Positions 1 through 8,735 of a stretch of 33,689 bases of DNA are shown piece by piece. The DNA is taken from contig JAHFCH010000051.1 of NCBI GenBank assembly GCA_023249635.1, positions 1 through 33,689 on the forward strand, written 5' to 3'. The stretch is from Fibrobacterota bacterium. GTDB taxonomy: Bacteria > Fibrobacterota > Fibrobacteria > UBA11236. Position 1 is the first letter of the stretch. Each line of letters begins with the position of its first letter. Below the pieces are notes generated by a model. It was not told the DNA's origin and made no database searches. It saw only the letters and a list, made by a program, of their open reading frames with translations. A program made the position numbers and the translations under genes.

Positions 1-1113
1 GATGATCAGGGGACGTTGGCGCGGGCCAAGGATGATCCTGTCGGGTTCGTGGCGGACCTGCCTGATAGGGTGATACTTGATGAGGTGCAAAAGGTACCAC
101 ACCTGTTCTCGAGCCTGAAATTAACCGTGGATGAAAACAGACAGCCCGGGAGATTTATCCTCACGGGCTCCTCCAATCTGCTCTTAGCCCCTAAATTGTC
201 CGACTCCCTTGCAGGGAGAATGGAAATCCTCAATCTGCATCCGCTTGCCCAATGTGAAATCGAAGTTACCCGACCGGATTTCCTGGATCAGCTCGTAGCA
301 GGAGGTTTCCGCCCATGGGAAGGCAGGCGTTTGGGAACCGAATTGTCGAAACGGATTGCTAATGGAGGATACCCACCCGCCTTTCATCTGCGGGAGGGAA
401 ACCGCCGCGTGGATTGGTACAGAAGCTATGCAGAGTCGTTGATCAAGCGGGATATAAAGGACATTTCGCGTATCCATGCCTTGGACGCAATCCCAAAGCT
501 GCTACGGGCCGCGGCCGGGCAGACAGCCCGGCTGTTCAATGTAAGCGCGCTCTCGGCGCCTCTGGAATTGAGCCGACCTACGATCAAGGAATATGCGCAT
601 CTGCTTGAGCTGATCTTTTTGATCGATTTCGTGCCGGCTTGGTCCAACAGTCATTTGAAAAGGCTGATCAAGTCGCCGAAAATGCATATGAAGGATACCG
701 GGTTGGCGCTGGCGCTTCTGGAAGGGGATGCGGAAACCTTGCATCAGGATAGGGATCTGCTCGGCCAAATGGCGGAAACTTTCGTCTATCAGGAATTGCG
801 GAGACAAGCTAGTTGGCGTAGTGACCGGTTAAGCTTTTCCCATTTTCGCGACCAAGACGGAGACGAAGTCGATCTGGTAATCGAAAAAGGCGCTTTCGGT
901 GTAATGGGCGTTGAGATCAAGGCGAGCTCTACCATAGGTTCCAGCGACTTCAGGGGCTTGAGAAAATTACGTGACGCCACGGGGAAAAAATTCATCGCCG
1001 GTGCGGTACTCTATGACGGAAACCAAACCGGCCGGTTCGGGGAGGGGATGTTCGCCGTCCCCATTTCGATGCTATGGGCCTCCAACCTCAGAACAACGAA
1101 ACCCGCCGCTTAA
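1..1113 (+). CDS. ATP-binding protein, AAA/DUF4143 family (5' end cut by window edge)
   Basis: The reading frame is open from base 1, so the start and the Walker A loop lie outside the window. The first visible stretch contains a Walker B-like ILDEVQ near base 85 and the sensor-like FILTGSS near base 160. The C-terminal half (about residues 200-365) has the DUF4143 pattern, including KMHMKDTGLALALL and a late nuclease-like segment with DEVDLVIEKG and VEIKASS, which resembles the PD-(D/E)xK-like end of this family. Members are common stand-alone bacterial ATPases with no settled role; some have been discussed as toxin-antitoxin or defence-related, which I cannot judge here. A TTG at base 16 could be read as a start but would remove the nucleotide-binding loop. 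It is convergent with the next gene, with a gap of 24 bases. Confidence 0.85.
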   Translation, partial: DDQGTLARAKDDPVGFVADLPDRVILDEVQKVPHLFSSLKLTVDENRQPGRFILTGSSNLLLAPKLSDSLAGRMEILNLHPLAQCEIEVTRPDFLDQLVAGGFRPWEGRRLGTELSKRIANGGYPPAFHLREGNRRVDWYRSYAESLIKRDIKDISRIHALDAIPKLLRAAAGQTARLFNVSALSAPLELSRPTIKEYAHLLELIFLIDFVPAWSNSHLKRLIKSPKMHMKDTGLALALLEGDAETLHQDRDLLGQMAETFVYQELRRQASWRSDRLSFSHFRDQDGDEVDLVIEKGAFGVMGVEIKASSTIGSSDFRGLRKLRDATGKKFIAGAVLYDGNQTGRFGEGMFAVPISMLWASNLRTTKPAA

Positions 1114-1137
1114 ACGTTCCCGCCGCCGCCCAGCCCA

Positions 1138-2124
1138 TTACCGGTTCGTGGTTACCTTGAATCCCTCGGCCTTGAGCACCGGCAGGCTGTGGCCCAACGG
1201 ATCCCACAGGCCTTCCGCGGTCCGCGCCCCTGCGGTCGACGCATCCCCGCCCAGCGTGGAGGCGTTCCCGTCCCATCCCATGGTGATCTTCCCTTGCGAC
1301 GCCCATACCCGCGCCGCCCGCGGGCTGCCCAGGTAACCTTTGGCCGCCGCCTGGGGATCCAACTTGGTGGTCGCCGGCTTGGCCCACATAATGGCGTCGC
1401 GCACCAGCAACAGGTAGGTGGGGTGGCTCCACACCGAAACGTCGTGGCCGATGCCGAGGTAGATCATCTTCGGGTAGGTTTCGTTGGACCAGATGATGGG
1501 ATGATCGCCTTGGGGCTTCACCTGGGTATAAGTCTTCTCGTCCGCCTTGGCCAGCACGCGCACCCGCGCCCGCGGGTTGCCGTCCCACTCGTACCACTCG
1601 TCCTTGAACTGCGCGGTGGCGGGCATGTTCTTGGTAGCCGGATGGGTGCGGTCCTCGAAGATGGCCGTACCGGTCTGCAAGGCAGGATGGGTAACGTAGC
1701 GGATACTCCCGAAGAAGGACTCGTACCAATCCCAGTTGCCGGCGTGGAACCATTCGGGATGGGTTAGCCCGGCCGCGTGCACGCCGATCCAGCCCCGACC
1801 GCTCGCGACGAATTTCTCCACTGCGGCGCGCCGCTCGTTGGAGACTTCGAAAGGCGCGAGATGCTCCTGGAAGAAGACCTGGTACTTGTCCAGGTTGGCT
1901 TCGCTGATAAGGGAGGTGTCGAGGGTGTAGTCGACGGTAAACCCGTTCTCGGTCCCCATTTTCTCCAGGGCGGCCTTGGCGGCCGTGCTGGTGGCGATGT
2001 GATCCGAGGCCTTGGAGGCGATCATGAAGATGCGGAAGGGGGTTTGGGCCGAAAGGCCGAGGGCGCCGAACGCCAACGTGGAGAGTAGGCAAGCGCAAGC
2101 GGGGGACCTGAAGGTCTTGAACAT
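1138..2124 (-). CDS. Secreted ThuA-like domain protein
   Basis: The product has 328 residues. A signal peptide is visible (MFKTFRS, then a hydrophobic stretch ending near ALGLSAQ). The rest is a ThuA-like (trehalose-utilisation type, class I glutamine amidotransferase-like fold) domain. Family features are GRGWIGVHAAG near residue 110, the WYESFFGS segment, THPA and EDRTHPAT, DEWYEW, and HPIIWSNETYPKMIYLGIGHDVSVW. These domains occur in secreted proteins linked to sugar metabolism, often with PQQ sugar dehydrogenases, but the reaction is not well defined. The last 70 residues are an extra C-terminal part (GKITMGWDGNASTLGGD) I do not recognise. The start is supported by GGAGG five bases upstream. 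It is divergent from the DUF1161 gene across 79 bases. Confidence 0.85.
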   Translation of the reverse strand: MFKTFRSPACACLLSTLAFGALGLSAQTPFRIFMIASKASDHIATSTAAKAALEKMGTENGFTVDYTLDTSLISEANLDKYQVFFQEHLAPFEVSNERRAAVEKFVASGRGWIGVHAAGLTHPEWFHAGNWDWYESFFGSIRYVTHPALQTGTAIFEDRTHPATKNMPATAQFKDEWYEWDGNPRARVRVLAKADEKTYTQVKPQGDHPIIWSNETYPKMIYLGIGHDVSVWSHPTYLLLVRDAIMWAKPATTKLDPQAAAKGYLGSPRAARVWASQGKITMGWDGNASTLGGDASTAGARTAEGLWDPLGHSLPVLKAEGFKVTTNR

Positions 2125-2203
2125 GGATTCCTCCGGAAAGAGTTATCCCCCTCCTGAAAACTTAATATTATTTAGCCGCTCACCCGCACCAAAGGACTCT
2201 CGC
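2125..2203. promoter_or_regulatory. Short divergent intergenic region with AT-rich centre
   Basis: The 79 bases between the two divergent starts contain an AT-rich core around 2161-2174 (TAATATTATTTA) in an otherwise GC-rich region. On the minus strand TTGGTG lies 16 bases upstream of TAATAT, a weak sigma70-like pair directed at the ThuA-like gene. On the plus strand AAAGGA at 2191-2196 sits seven bases before the ATG at 2204 and acts as the ribosome-binding site. The promoter assignment is inference only. Confidence 0.35.
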
Positions 2204-2545
2204 ATGGCCTCCAAAAAGATGAAAATCCTGTTTAGCATCGCATTCACCGCTTTCGCCCTGGAAGCGGGCGAACCCGCCAAAGCCCCGGCCGTAGCGGCCG
2301 CGACGGCCGGGGCTGCGGCCAAGCCCGCCGCCGTTCAACCGACCGTCGCGGTGTCGGACGCTCCCAAGCCCGCCGCCACCGGCAAATCGTGCGAGGACGT
2401 GAAGGCCGCCATCGACGCCAAGATCAAGGCTAAGGGCGTGAAAGCCTTCACCCTCGAGATCGTCGGCAAGGACGAGGTGAAGGATGCCAAGGTCGTGGGC
2501 AACTGCGAGGCCGGCGCGAAGCGGATCACCTACAAGCGCGGTTGA
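2204..2545 (+). CDS. DUF1161 domain protein, exported
   Basis: The product has 113 residues. It has a short N-terminal hydrophobic export signal (MKILFSIAFTAFALEAG after the first five residues), an Ala/Pro-rich linker of about 40 residues, then a C-terminal DUF1161 domain. The domain starts at SCEDVKAAIDAKIKAKGV and ends at GNCEAGAKRITYKR, with the two family cysteines that probably form a disulfide outside the cytoplasm. DUF1161 proteins are small periplasmic proteins of unknown function. The ATG at 2204 is chosen because AAAGGA lies seven bases upstream; the ATG at 2219 is an alternative. The frame stays open further upstream, but that part overlaps the divergent gene. A terminator follows 12 bases after the stop. 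Confidence 0.85.
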   Translation: MASKKMKILFSIAFTAFALEAGEPAKAPAVAAATAGAAAKPAAVQPTVAVSDAPKPAATGKSCEDVKAAIDAKIKAKGVKAFTLEIVGKDEVKDAKVVGNCEAGAKRITYKRG

Positions 2546-2557
2546 TTGACGGCCGCA

Positions 2558-2587
2558 GCCTCCCGCCTCAAGGCGCGGGAGGCTTTT
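2558..2587 (+). terminator. Rho-independent terminator
   Basis: A perfect 9-bp stem (GCCTCCCGC at 2558-2566, GCGGGAGGC at 2575-2583) with an 8-base loop is followed by TTTT. It ends the DUF1161 transcript. The hairpin overlaps the stop codon (2568-2570) and last codons of the convergent DUF4197 gene. Confidence 0.8.
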
Positions 2588-3563
2588 CCATGTCCATGAT
2601 CTTCCCGAACACCTCGGTGAGGATGTTCGACAGGTCCGCCGCCAGCTCCTTCACGTACCCGATCGGATCCCTGCGGATCGATCGCTCCTGCTCCCCTACC
2701 AGGAAGAACAATCCCGTCAGCGCCTTCTCCGTGGTCCAGGCCCCCAGGCTCTCGGTCTCGATGGGCTTATAGCTAACCCGCTTGAGCGCATCCACCTGCA
2801 GGGTGGGCACGCGGGAGACCACCACGTTCGCGTTCCAGGAAACCTGGAAGTCGACCAGGGCCTGGTAGTCGACCAGCAGGGTATTGTAGGTGGAACGGAA
2901 ATCGGACCAATACTTGGTGAGCGGCACCAGGGCCAAGGTGGAATCCACGATGGGGGTATAGGCCGCGTCCAGGGGGTTGAAGGTCTTGCCGCTCAGGTAG
3001 AGCGTGGCGGCGGTGCTGTCCGCGCTGTTGAGCAGGGAAAGACCATCATTGATGGTCATCGATCCGATGGCGGATTTGAAGATGGGCACCGAGCGCGGCG
3101 CCGCGTACTCGGCCGCCCGGTTCATGTACTTGACCAGGGAATCGCCGATCGATCCCATGGCGGCCACCTCGCCCAAAATGCCGGCGGAGCGACCCAGATT
3201 GGCGGTGAAGCTGCCTTGTTCCACCCCGGGCGTGGCGGCGGCGATGGCTTTGATGGCCTGTAATTCATGCGCGAAGGGATTGACGTAGCCGGCCACCTCT
3301 TCGGCGGCCTTGATGGCCTGGGCCGCTTCGGCGGGTAAAAGGATGCGGATGGCTTCGTGGGCCAGGTAGCCGTTGACCTGTGAGGCGAAGGCCGCGCTGG
3401 TATCGATGCCGACGGATAATGCCGTGCGCAGCCCCAGCACCACCTTTTCGTCCAGGCTGCCGCCGCCGCTGCCCACCGGGGCCAGCACGTCATCGATGGT
3501 GCAAGAGGAAAAGGCGAGGCCGCCGCATAGGGCCAAGAGGTATTTCCGGAATCGCGCGCGCAT
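2568..3563 (-). CDS. DUF4197 lipoprotein
   Basis: The product has 331 residues. The N-terminus is a lipoprotein signal: MRARFRK, a hydrophobic stretch, then the lipobox-like FSSC at residues 18-21, so the mature protein would be lipid-anchored. The DUF4197 family pattern follows: LDEKVVLGLRTALSVGIDTSAAF, a glycine-tyrosine segment (VNGYLAHEAIRILLP), and a C-terminal part with GLFFLVGEQERSIRRDPIGY and ILTEVFGKI. The function of DUF4197 is unknown and proteins are usually about 230-330 residues. No strong Shine-Dalgarno sequence is visible at the ATG at 3563. The gene stands alone on its strand: a hairpin separates it from the gene upstream, and its 3' end overlaps the DUF1161 terminator. Confidence 0.85.
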   Translation of the reverse strand: MRARFRKYLLALCGGLAFSSCTIDDVLAPVGSGGGSLDEKVVLGLRTALSVGIDTSAAFASQVNGYLAHEAIRILLPAEAAQAIKAAEEVAGYVNPFAHELQAIKAIAAATPGVEQGSFTANLGRSAGILGEVAAMGSIGDSLVKYMNRAAEYAAPRSVPIFKSAIGSMTINDGLSLLNSADSTAATLYLSGKTFNPLDAAYTPIVDSTLALVPLTKYWSDFRSTYNTLLVDYQALVDFQVSWNANVVVSRVPTLQVDALKRVSYKPIETESLGAWTTEKALTGLFFLVGEQERSIRRDPIGYVKELAADLSNILTEVFGKIMDMEKPPAP

Positions 3564-3630
3564 AGGTTCCCGTCGGTTGGAAGGACATCTTGAAGATAAT
3601 CCCTAGCGGCGGGTAAAAACCAGCGAAAGC

Positions 3631-3664
3631 CGGCGCGGCGCCCGGGAAAACCGGGGCCGCGCGC
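3631..3664 (-). terminator. Strong GC hairpin, probable terminator of the starch-binding-like gene
   Basis: GCGCGGC plus CCCGG (3633-3645, one bulged G at 3640) pairs with CCGGG plus GCCGCGC (3651-3662) around a GAAAA loop, giving twelve base pairs. It lies about ten bases after the stop codon of the minus-strand gene ending at 3673. There is no real T-run on the minus strand (GGCTTTCGC), so it may be a weak terminator or only an mRNA-stabilising hairpin. Confidence 0.5.
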
Positions 3665-3672
3665 GCGTCAGC

Positions 3673-5391
3673 TCAGAAAGGGGAAATCTGGGCGGCGCTT
3701 TCGCCGCGGCGGAACACGTTCACCATTCCGCATTTCCCGAAATGATTGCGTGATTGCCAGGGGGCGCCGGGCTGGGAAACGTCATTCTCCCAACCGGGTC
3801 CGTTGGTGATGAAGCTCTTGGCCTCGAACCAACCATCCACGGTGCGCGAACAATCCATGTCCACGTCCAGCATCCAGTAATGCTCGCCGTATTTGTTCAG
3901 CGGCGTATATCCCACGGTATCCTTCCAAACCGCCTTGGGATTCCCGGGATCGTTCGTGGTCCAGATCAGAGGCGAACCCTGCGCGGTCGCGGTCTGGTTG
4001 TCCTCGGCCCCGTACCAATCCAGAAACCCATCCCCGATTTGATCCTCCCGGTCCCAACGCAGGCGATGGCGCATGGGAAGGGCGCAGGGGTTTTCCCAAC
4101 CGGCGGTATCGGCGCAGGGCTTATGCAAAACGTTTTGGGAGTAGGCGTGGTCGATGCCTCCGCGCAGGAACATGTCCTGGCCTACCATGGTGCGGCCGTA
4201 GATGAAGATCAAGGTCCGCCGTATGGGCCCGCTCTCGGCCTGCTTGGCCACGGTGAAAGCGTGGGAGTGATCGGAAAAATTGATCTTGTACGGTCCCGGC
4301 CCATCCAGGAAGCGGATATCCGAACCATTGCGATCGGCGATGCCGCTGCGGGATAAGCCGCCATTGTCGTTGTCGCCGAAATTGAAGCTCCAATCCCCCA
4401 GCGCGTCGAACTTGAAGCGCTCTTTGGGATCATGACCGGTCACGTACGCCACGGTGGCGTAGGCCAGGGAGCCGTCGATGCCGCCCTGGGCATACATGTA
4501 TTGCGGCTGCCACGCGGAGAAACTGCCGCGCGCCTGCATCTGCGGATATTCGGGAATGGCCAGCTTGTAATTGCGGCCGAAGTTGGAATCGTAATGACGC
4601 TGCCCGTTCACGTCGTATTGGATGAAGTACTCCAACTGGTTTCCCTCGGGCAAGCTGAGGCTGAAATCCCAGGCTTCGCCGCCGAACTCACCCGGATTGG
4701 TGAAGCGCTCGGGCGGGTACAGCTGATCGCCATTGACCCAGGTGAGCGCGGCTTCCGCGCGCGAAGCCCAGCCGTTGACGGTGTAGATGATCTTGACCGA
4801 TTTCGGATTGCCCAGGTTTTCCACCAGCACGCGGCCATACAGGGACAAGGTCGCCCCCGGTCCCGGGGAACGGTTCACCATTCCCGGGTAAATCGTGAAG
4901 GCTTTGAAGCCGTTGGCAAGGCGGTATCCGCTTTGGCGGTTGAGATGGTAGTTGGCGCCGCCGTTGTTGTCCCAATAGGTCTGCCCGCCCACGTCCATGC
5001 GTACGGCGAAATCGGGATCGATTTGGGAGCAGCCGGGATCGTTATAGGCATAGCAGGGCGAGAAGCCCACCTGCCAGCGTTCGCGCCCGTCGCCCTGGGT
5101 ATACAGGAAGGTTCCCCAGGCATCGGCCCAGTCGCCGTTCGCGGCGCGGTAATGCATGCCTACTTTTTTCGCGCCGCCCAGGTTGCGCACCAGAATGTCC
5201 GCGGACAGCGATTGGATTTCCGGGCCGCGATAGCTGGTGACCCGGCTGGACGCGTCCACGAGTTGGATCTCGCCGCCCGCCTGGGCCCCTTGGGCTTGCG
5301 TGGCGCGCGCGAGTGCGAGGTAGCCGGTGGATAGGATCGTGATCGTGGTAACGGCTTTAAAGGTCTTAAAGGTCTTAATTCGAAATGGCAT
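3673..5391 (-). CDS. Secreted protein with several starch-binding-like modules
   Basis: The product has 572 residues. A signal peptide (MPFRIKTFKTFKAVTTITIL, cleavage near TQAQGAQA) is followed by two CBM21-like beta-sandwiches. The first, about 40-150, ends QTYWDNNGGANYHL; the second, about 175-277, ends QRHYDSNFGRNYKL. A third module (about 285-383: RFKFDALGDWSFNFGDN, then GPYKINFSDHSHAFTV) looks like the SusE/SusF or CBM-like beta-sandwich. The last part (about 390-560) carries IFIYGRTMVGQDMFLRGGIDH, PMRHRLRW, LDWYGAED and YWMLDVDMDC; I associate it, from memory, with regions attached to bacterial alpha-amylases. I see no catalytic GH motif, so binding of alpha-glucans at the surface is the likely job. 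The ATG at 5391 is chosen because GGAGGGG lies just upstream. Confidence 0.7.
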   Translation of the reverse strand: MPFRIKTFKTFKAVTTITILSTGYLALARATQAQGAQAGGEIQLVDASSRVTSYRGPEIQSLSADILVRNLGGAKKVGMHYRAANGDWADAWGTFLYTQGDGRERWQVGFSPCYAYNDPGCSQIDPDFAVRMDVGGQTYWDNNGGANYHLNRQSGYRLANGFKAFTIYPGMVNRSPGPGATLSLYGRVLVENLGNPKSVKIIYTVNGWASRAEAALTWVNGDQLYPPERFTNPGEFGGEAWDFSLSLPEGNQLEYFIQYDVNGQRHYDSNFGRNYKLAIPEYPQMQARGSFSAWQPQYMYAQGGIDGSLAYATVAYVTGHDPKERFKFDALGDWSFNFGDNDNGGLSRSGIADRNGSDIRFLDGPGPYKINFSDHSHAFTVAKQAESGPIRRTLIFIYGRTMVGQDMFLRGGIDHAYSQNVLHKPCADTAGWENPCALPMRHRLRWDREDQIGDGFLDWYGAEDNQTATAQGSPLIWTTNDPGNPKAVWKDTVGYTPLNKYGEHYWMLDVDMDCSRTVDGWFEAKSFITNGPGWENDVSQPGAPWQSRNHFGKCGMVNVFRRGESAAQISPF

Positions 5392-5608
5392 TTTCCCCTC
5401 CAAATGAAATGGCGGGGATCAATCAAACTTATTTTTTCCACGCTTCGCGGCCGCTCCCGGAACAAACGTGATCGCCGCGAGTACGTTGTATGGGAAGTCG
5501 GGATGTTTCAGGAAAGCTTGGGGAGGCCTTTATGGGATATCCCCGCCGGACAACGCGAATGCCCTGTTTTTAAGGATTAGGGCCGGTCCAAGTGGTATAT
5601 TAGAATGC
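5392..5608. promoter_or_regulatory. Divergent intergenic region upstream of the Phe/Tyr catabolic operon
   Basis: These 217 bases separate the starch-binding-like gene from the operon. A TATATT at 5596-5601 lies only eight bases before the ATG at 5609, without a convincing -35 element. No Shine-Dalgarno sequence precedes that ATG. The first gene of the operon might therefore be translated from a leaderless mRNA. The GGAGGGG before 5391 serves the other strand. No clear regulator site was recognised. Confidence 0.25.
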
Positions 5609-7642
5609 ATGGCTGATTCCCCGGCTACCGGCGGTAAAGCCGCCTGGGAAGGCGGTAAAGCCGCCTGGGAGCCCGATTCCGCTACGCGCTCCCGCGCGCG
5701 ATTGACCCGCTTTATGGCGGACTGCGGTTGCGCTACCTGGGAAAAGTTCCACCAATACTCCATCACGGATCCGGCGCGCTTCACCGAAGCCGTATTGCGC
5801 TTTCTGGATATCCGTTTCGATACGCATTACACGCGCGTCCTCGATACCGCGCGCGGACCGGCTTGGCCGGCCTGGTGCGTCGGAGGCGGTCTGAACATTT
5901 CCCGGTCGTGCCTGGACAAGCATGTCGAAACCGGCCATGGCGATCGGCCCGCGCTCATCTGGGAAGGGGAAGAAGGCGGCGTCCGTACGCTTATCTACGG
6001 CGAACTCCATGCGCAAGTCGAGGCCTGCGCGGCCGGCCTGCGGGCCTCGGGCCTGGGCGCCGGCGATGCCGTGGGCCTGCACCTGCCCATGCTGCCCGAA
6101 ACCGTCATCGCCCTCTTGGCCTTGGCCCGTATCGGCGCCGTCGCCGTTCCCTTGTTTTCCGGATATGGTCCCACCGCCCTCGCGGCCCGCCTCCAGGACG
6201 TGGAAGCCAAGGCGGTATTCACCTGCGACGGATTCCCGCGCCGGGGGAAACCGGTGGCCGCCAAACCGGCCATGGATGAGGCGCTGCGCGAATGCCCGGG
6301 TGTGGCGAAGGTGTTCATGGTGGCGCGGCTGGGCGCGCCCAAGGCGGCATCCGCCGCGCGGTCGGTCGCCCGCGAAGTGTCCTGGGAAGATCTGATCGCG
6401 CTCGGCTCCGCCCCCGGCGCCGACGGCTCCGCGGCCCGCACCGGCGCCGAGGATCCCCTGCTCATCCTGTATACCTCGGGCACCACCGGTCGGCCTAAGG
6501 GCATACTGCATACCCATTGCGGCTTCCCTATCAAGGCGGCCCAGGACATGGCCCTGGGCACCGATGTGGGACCCGGGGACCGTATCACCTGGGTTACCGA
6601 CATCGGATGGATGATGGGACCCTGGCTCATCTATGGCGCCGCCCTGCTGGGGGCGACGATTACCCTTTACGACGGCGCTCCGGATTTCCCGGCGCCCGAT
6701 CGCCTGTGGGAATTCTGCGCCCGCCACCGCGTGGGCATCCTGGGGATTTCCCCTTCCCTGATCCGCGCCTTGATGGTGCGGGGCGATGATCTGCCCGCGC
6801 ACCATGATCTCTCCGCGTTGCGCATCCTGGCTTCCACGGGCGAACCCTGGAACCCGGATCCCTGGTGGTGGCTGTTCGAAAAGGTGGGGGGCGGCAAGCT
6901 CCCCATCATCAACTACTCCGGAGGCACGGAGGTTTCCGGGGGCATCCTTATGGGCAATCCGCTGCTTCCCATCAAACCCTGTTCCTTTCCCGCCCCCTGT
7001 CCCGGCATCGACGCCGGGATCGTGGATGAGCAGGGCCGGCCCGCGACGGCGGGAGCGGTAGGGGAACTCGTGATCCGGGCGCCCTGGATAGGCATGGCCC
7101 GGGGCTTCTGGCGCGACCCGGAACGTTATCTGGCTACTTATTGGAATCGGTGGCCGGGTCTATGGGTCCACGGCGACTGGGCCCAGATGGACGCCGACAG
7201 GCATTGGTACATCCTGGGGCGCAGCGATGATACGCTTAAGGTGGCGGGAAAAAGGGTGGGACCGGCCGAGGTGGAATCCATCCTGACGGCGGACCCGCGG
7301 GTCATGGAGGCTGCCGTGATAGGCGTGCCGGATGAACGCAAAGGGCAGGCCATGGCGGCCTTTTGCATCCTGGCGCCGGGGGTAACCGGCGAGGTACCCG
7401 GCCTGGGCGAGGATCTCAAGGGCCGCGTGGCCGCGGAACTCGGGAAACCGCTGCGGCCGGACGCGGTGCATTTCGTGGCGGCCTTGCCGCGCACGCGCAA
7501 CGCCAAGGTGATGCGGCGCGTGATCAGGGCGGCCTACCTGGGCCTGGACCCGGGAGACGTGACGGCATTGGAGAATCCGGCCTCGCTCGCCGAGATCGCG
7601 CGGGCCGGAATAGCAGGCAAGCAAGGGGAGCAGCATGGGTGA
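5609..7642 (+). CDS. AMP-forming acyl-CoA synthetase, candidate acetoacetyl-CoA synthetase
   Basis: The product has 677 residues in the ANL (adenylate-forming) superfamily, closest in pattern to acetyl-CoA/acetoacetyl-CoA synthetases. Visible motifs are the P-loop [12 protein letters not shown] near residue 290, [16 protein letters not shown], the GGTEVSGG adenine/carboxylate motif, [10 protein letters not shown], and [21 protein letters not shown]. The C-terminal NAKVMRR holds the likely catalytic lysine. An N-terminal ACAS-type extension is present. As first gene of the Phe/Tyr operon it could activate the acetoacetate released by FahA; that substrate is inference, and acetate or another short acid is possible. 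ATG 5609 is chosen because upstream residues do not look like protein. A 21-bp tandem duplication repeats GKAAWEG near the N-terminus. The gene overlaps hpd by eight bases. Confidence 0.85.
   Translation: MADSPATGGKAAWEGGKAAWEPDSATRSRARLTRFMADCGCATWEKFHQYSITDPARFTEAVLRFLDIRFDTHYTRVLDTARGPAWPAWCVGGGLNISRSCLDKHVETGHGDRPALIWEGEEGGVRTLIYGELHAQVEACAAGLRASGLGAGDAVGLHLPMLPETVIALLALARIGAVAVPLFSGYGPTALAARLQDVEAKAVFTCDGFPRRGKPVAAKPAMDEALRECPGVAKVFMVARLGAPKAASAARSVAREVSWEDLIALGSAPGADGSAARTGAEDPLLILYTSGTTGRPKGILHTHCGFPIKAAQDMALGTDVGPGDRITWVTDIGWMMGPWLIYGAALLGATITLYDGAPDFPAPDRLWEFCARHRVGILGISPSLIRALMVRGDDLPAHHDLSALRILASTGEPWNPDPWWWLFEKVGGGKLPIINYSGGTEVSGGILMGNPLLPIKPCSFPAPCPGIDAGIVDEQGRPATAGAVGELVIRAPWIGMARGFWRDPERYLATYWNRWPGLWVHGDWAQMDADRHWYILGRSDDTLKVAGKRVGPAEVESILTADPRVMEAAVIGVPDERKGQAMAAFCILAPGVTGEVPGLGEDLKGRVAAELGKPLRPDAVHFVAALPRTRNAKVMRRVIRAAYLGLDPGDVTALENPASLAEIARAGIAGKQGEQHG
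5630..5670 (+). repeat. 21-bp tandem duplication in the acyl-CoA synthetase N-terminus
   Basis: The unit at 5630-5650 is repeated at once from 5651, identical over 20 bases. It keeps the reading frame and gives two copies of the residues GKAAWE. Confidence 0.85.
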
Positions 7643-8735
7643 TCAGGATATCCGCATCAAACGGGTCCACCACGTGGAATTCTACGTGGGCAACGCCAAG
7701 CAGGCGGAGTTCTTCTACCGCCAGGCGTTCGGCTTCGCGCGCGTGGCCTATGCCGGTCTCGAGACCGGCTCGCGCGACCGCGCCTCCTACGCCTTGCGGC
7801 AAGGCAAGGCCACCTTCGTCGTGACTTCGCCTTACGGCGTCGATGGCGAGAGCGCCCCCATCGGCGAACATATCCGGAAGCACGGCGACGGCGTACGCGA
7901 CATCGCGTTGGAAGTGGACGATGCCGAAAAGGCCTTCGACATCGCGGTCGCGCGCGGCGCCGAGCCCGCCTACGCGCCCAAAGAACTCCGCGATGAGCAC
8001 GGAACCGCCAAGCGCGCGGCCGTCAAGGTTTACGGCGACACCATCCACTCCTTCCTCTCGCTGGGCGACTACCGCGGCCCCTTCCTGCCGGGTTACGCGA
8101 CCGCCTCCGTTCCCGGCAGGGACGCCGGACTGGCCGCCCTCGACCATTACGTGGCCAACGTGCATCTGGGCGAGATGGCCAAATGGGAAGAATGGTATAC
8201 GCGGGTGTTGGGGCTGCGCCGCTTCATGACTTTCGAAGACGCCGATATCAGTACCGAGTTCACGGCCCTCAACAGCGTGGTGATGGCCAACGATTCGCGC
8301 AGTCTCAAGTTCCCCATCAACGAACCCGCGCCGGGCCGCCGCAAAAGCCAGGTGGAGGAGTACAACGATTTCTACCGCAGTCCCGGCGTGCAGCATATCG
8401 CCCTGCTTACCGGGGACATCCTGGCCACGGTCAGGCGGTTGCGGGACAACGGCGTCAATTTCCTGCGCGTCCCCGACGCATATTACGAGGCGCTGCCCGC
8501 CCGCATCGGGAACATCGCGGAAGCCTTGCCGGCCCTCAAGGAGCTGGGTATCCTGGCCGACAAGGACGAGGACGGTTACCTGTTGCAGATCTTCACCCAG
8601 CCGCTGGAAGATCGTCCCACCCTGTTCCTGGAAATCATCCAGCGCAAGGGCTGCCAGGGTTTCGGCAAAGGCAATTTCAAAGCCCTGTTCGAGGCCATCG
8701 AGCGCGAACAGGATCGCCGCGGGAACCTGGTATGA
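7635..8735 (+). CDS. hpd: 4-hydroxyphenylpyruvate dioxygenase
   Basis: The product has 366 residues, the normal family length. It is a non-haem iron enzyme (EC 1.13.11.27) turning 4-hydroxyphenylpyruvate and O2 into homogentisate and CO2 in the cytoplasm. It shows two vicinal-oxygen-chelate halves. The N-terminal one starts at [18 protein letters not shown]; the C-terminal one carries the iron ligands H171 (ALDHYVAN), H254 (GVQHIALLT) and E333 (FLEIIQRKG). The C-terminal gate region ([20 protein letters not shown]) is complete. It overlaps the preceding ligase by eight bases, and its TGA overlaps the hmgA ATG (ATGA at 8732-8735), indicating translational coupling. Confidence 0.97.
   Translation: MGDQDIRIKRVHHVEFYVGNAKQAEFFYRQAFGFARVAYAGLETGSRDRASYALRQGKATFVVTSPYGVDGESAPIGEHIRKHGDGVRDIALEVDDAEKAFDIAVARGAEPAYAPKELRDEHGTAKRAAVKVYGDTIHSFLSLGDYRGPFLPGYATASVPGRDAGLAALDHYVANVHLGEMAKWEEWYTRVLGLRRFMTFEDADISTEFTALNSVVMANDSRSLKFPINEPAPGRRKSQVEEYNDFYRSPGVQHIALLTGDILATVRRLRDNGVNFLRVPDAYYEALPARIGNIAEALPALKELGILADKDEDGYLLQIFTQPLEDRPTLFLEIIQRKGCQGFGKGNFKALFEAIEREQDRRGNLV

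Noticed and set aside
5600-6805. Long open frame on the minus strand, opposite the acyl-CoA synthetase
   Set aside because: Antisense to a gene with clear motifs; the product is Gly/Arg/His-rich without family features, a usual effect of high GC.
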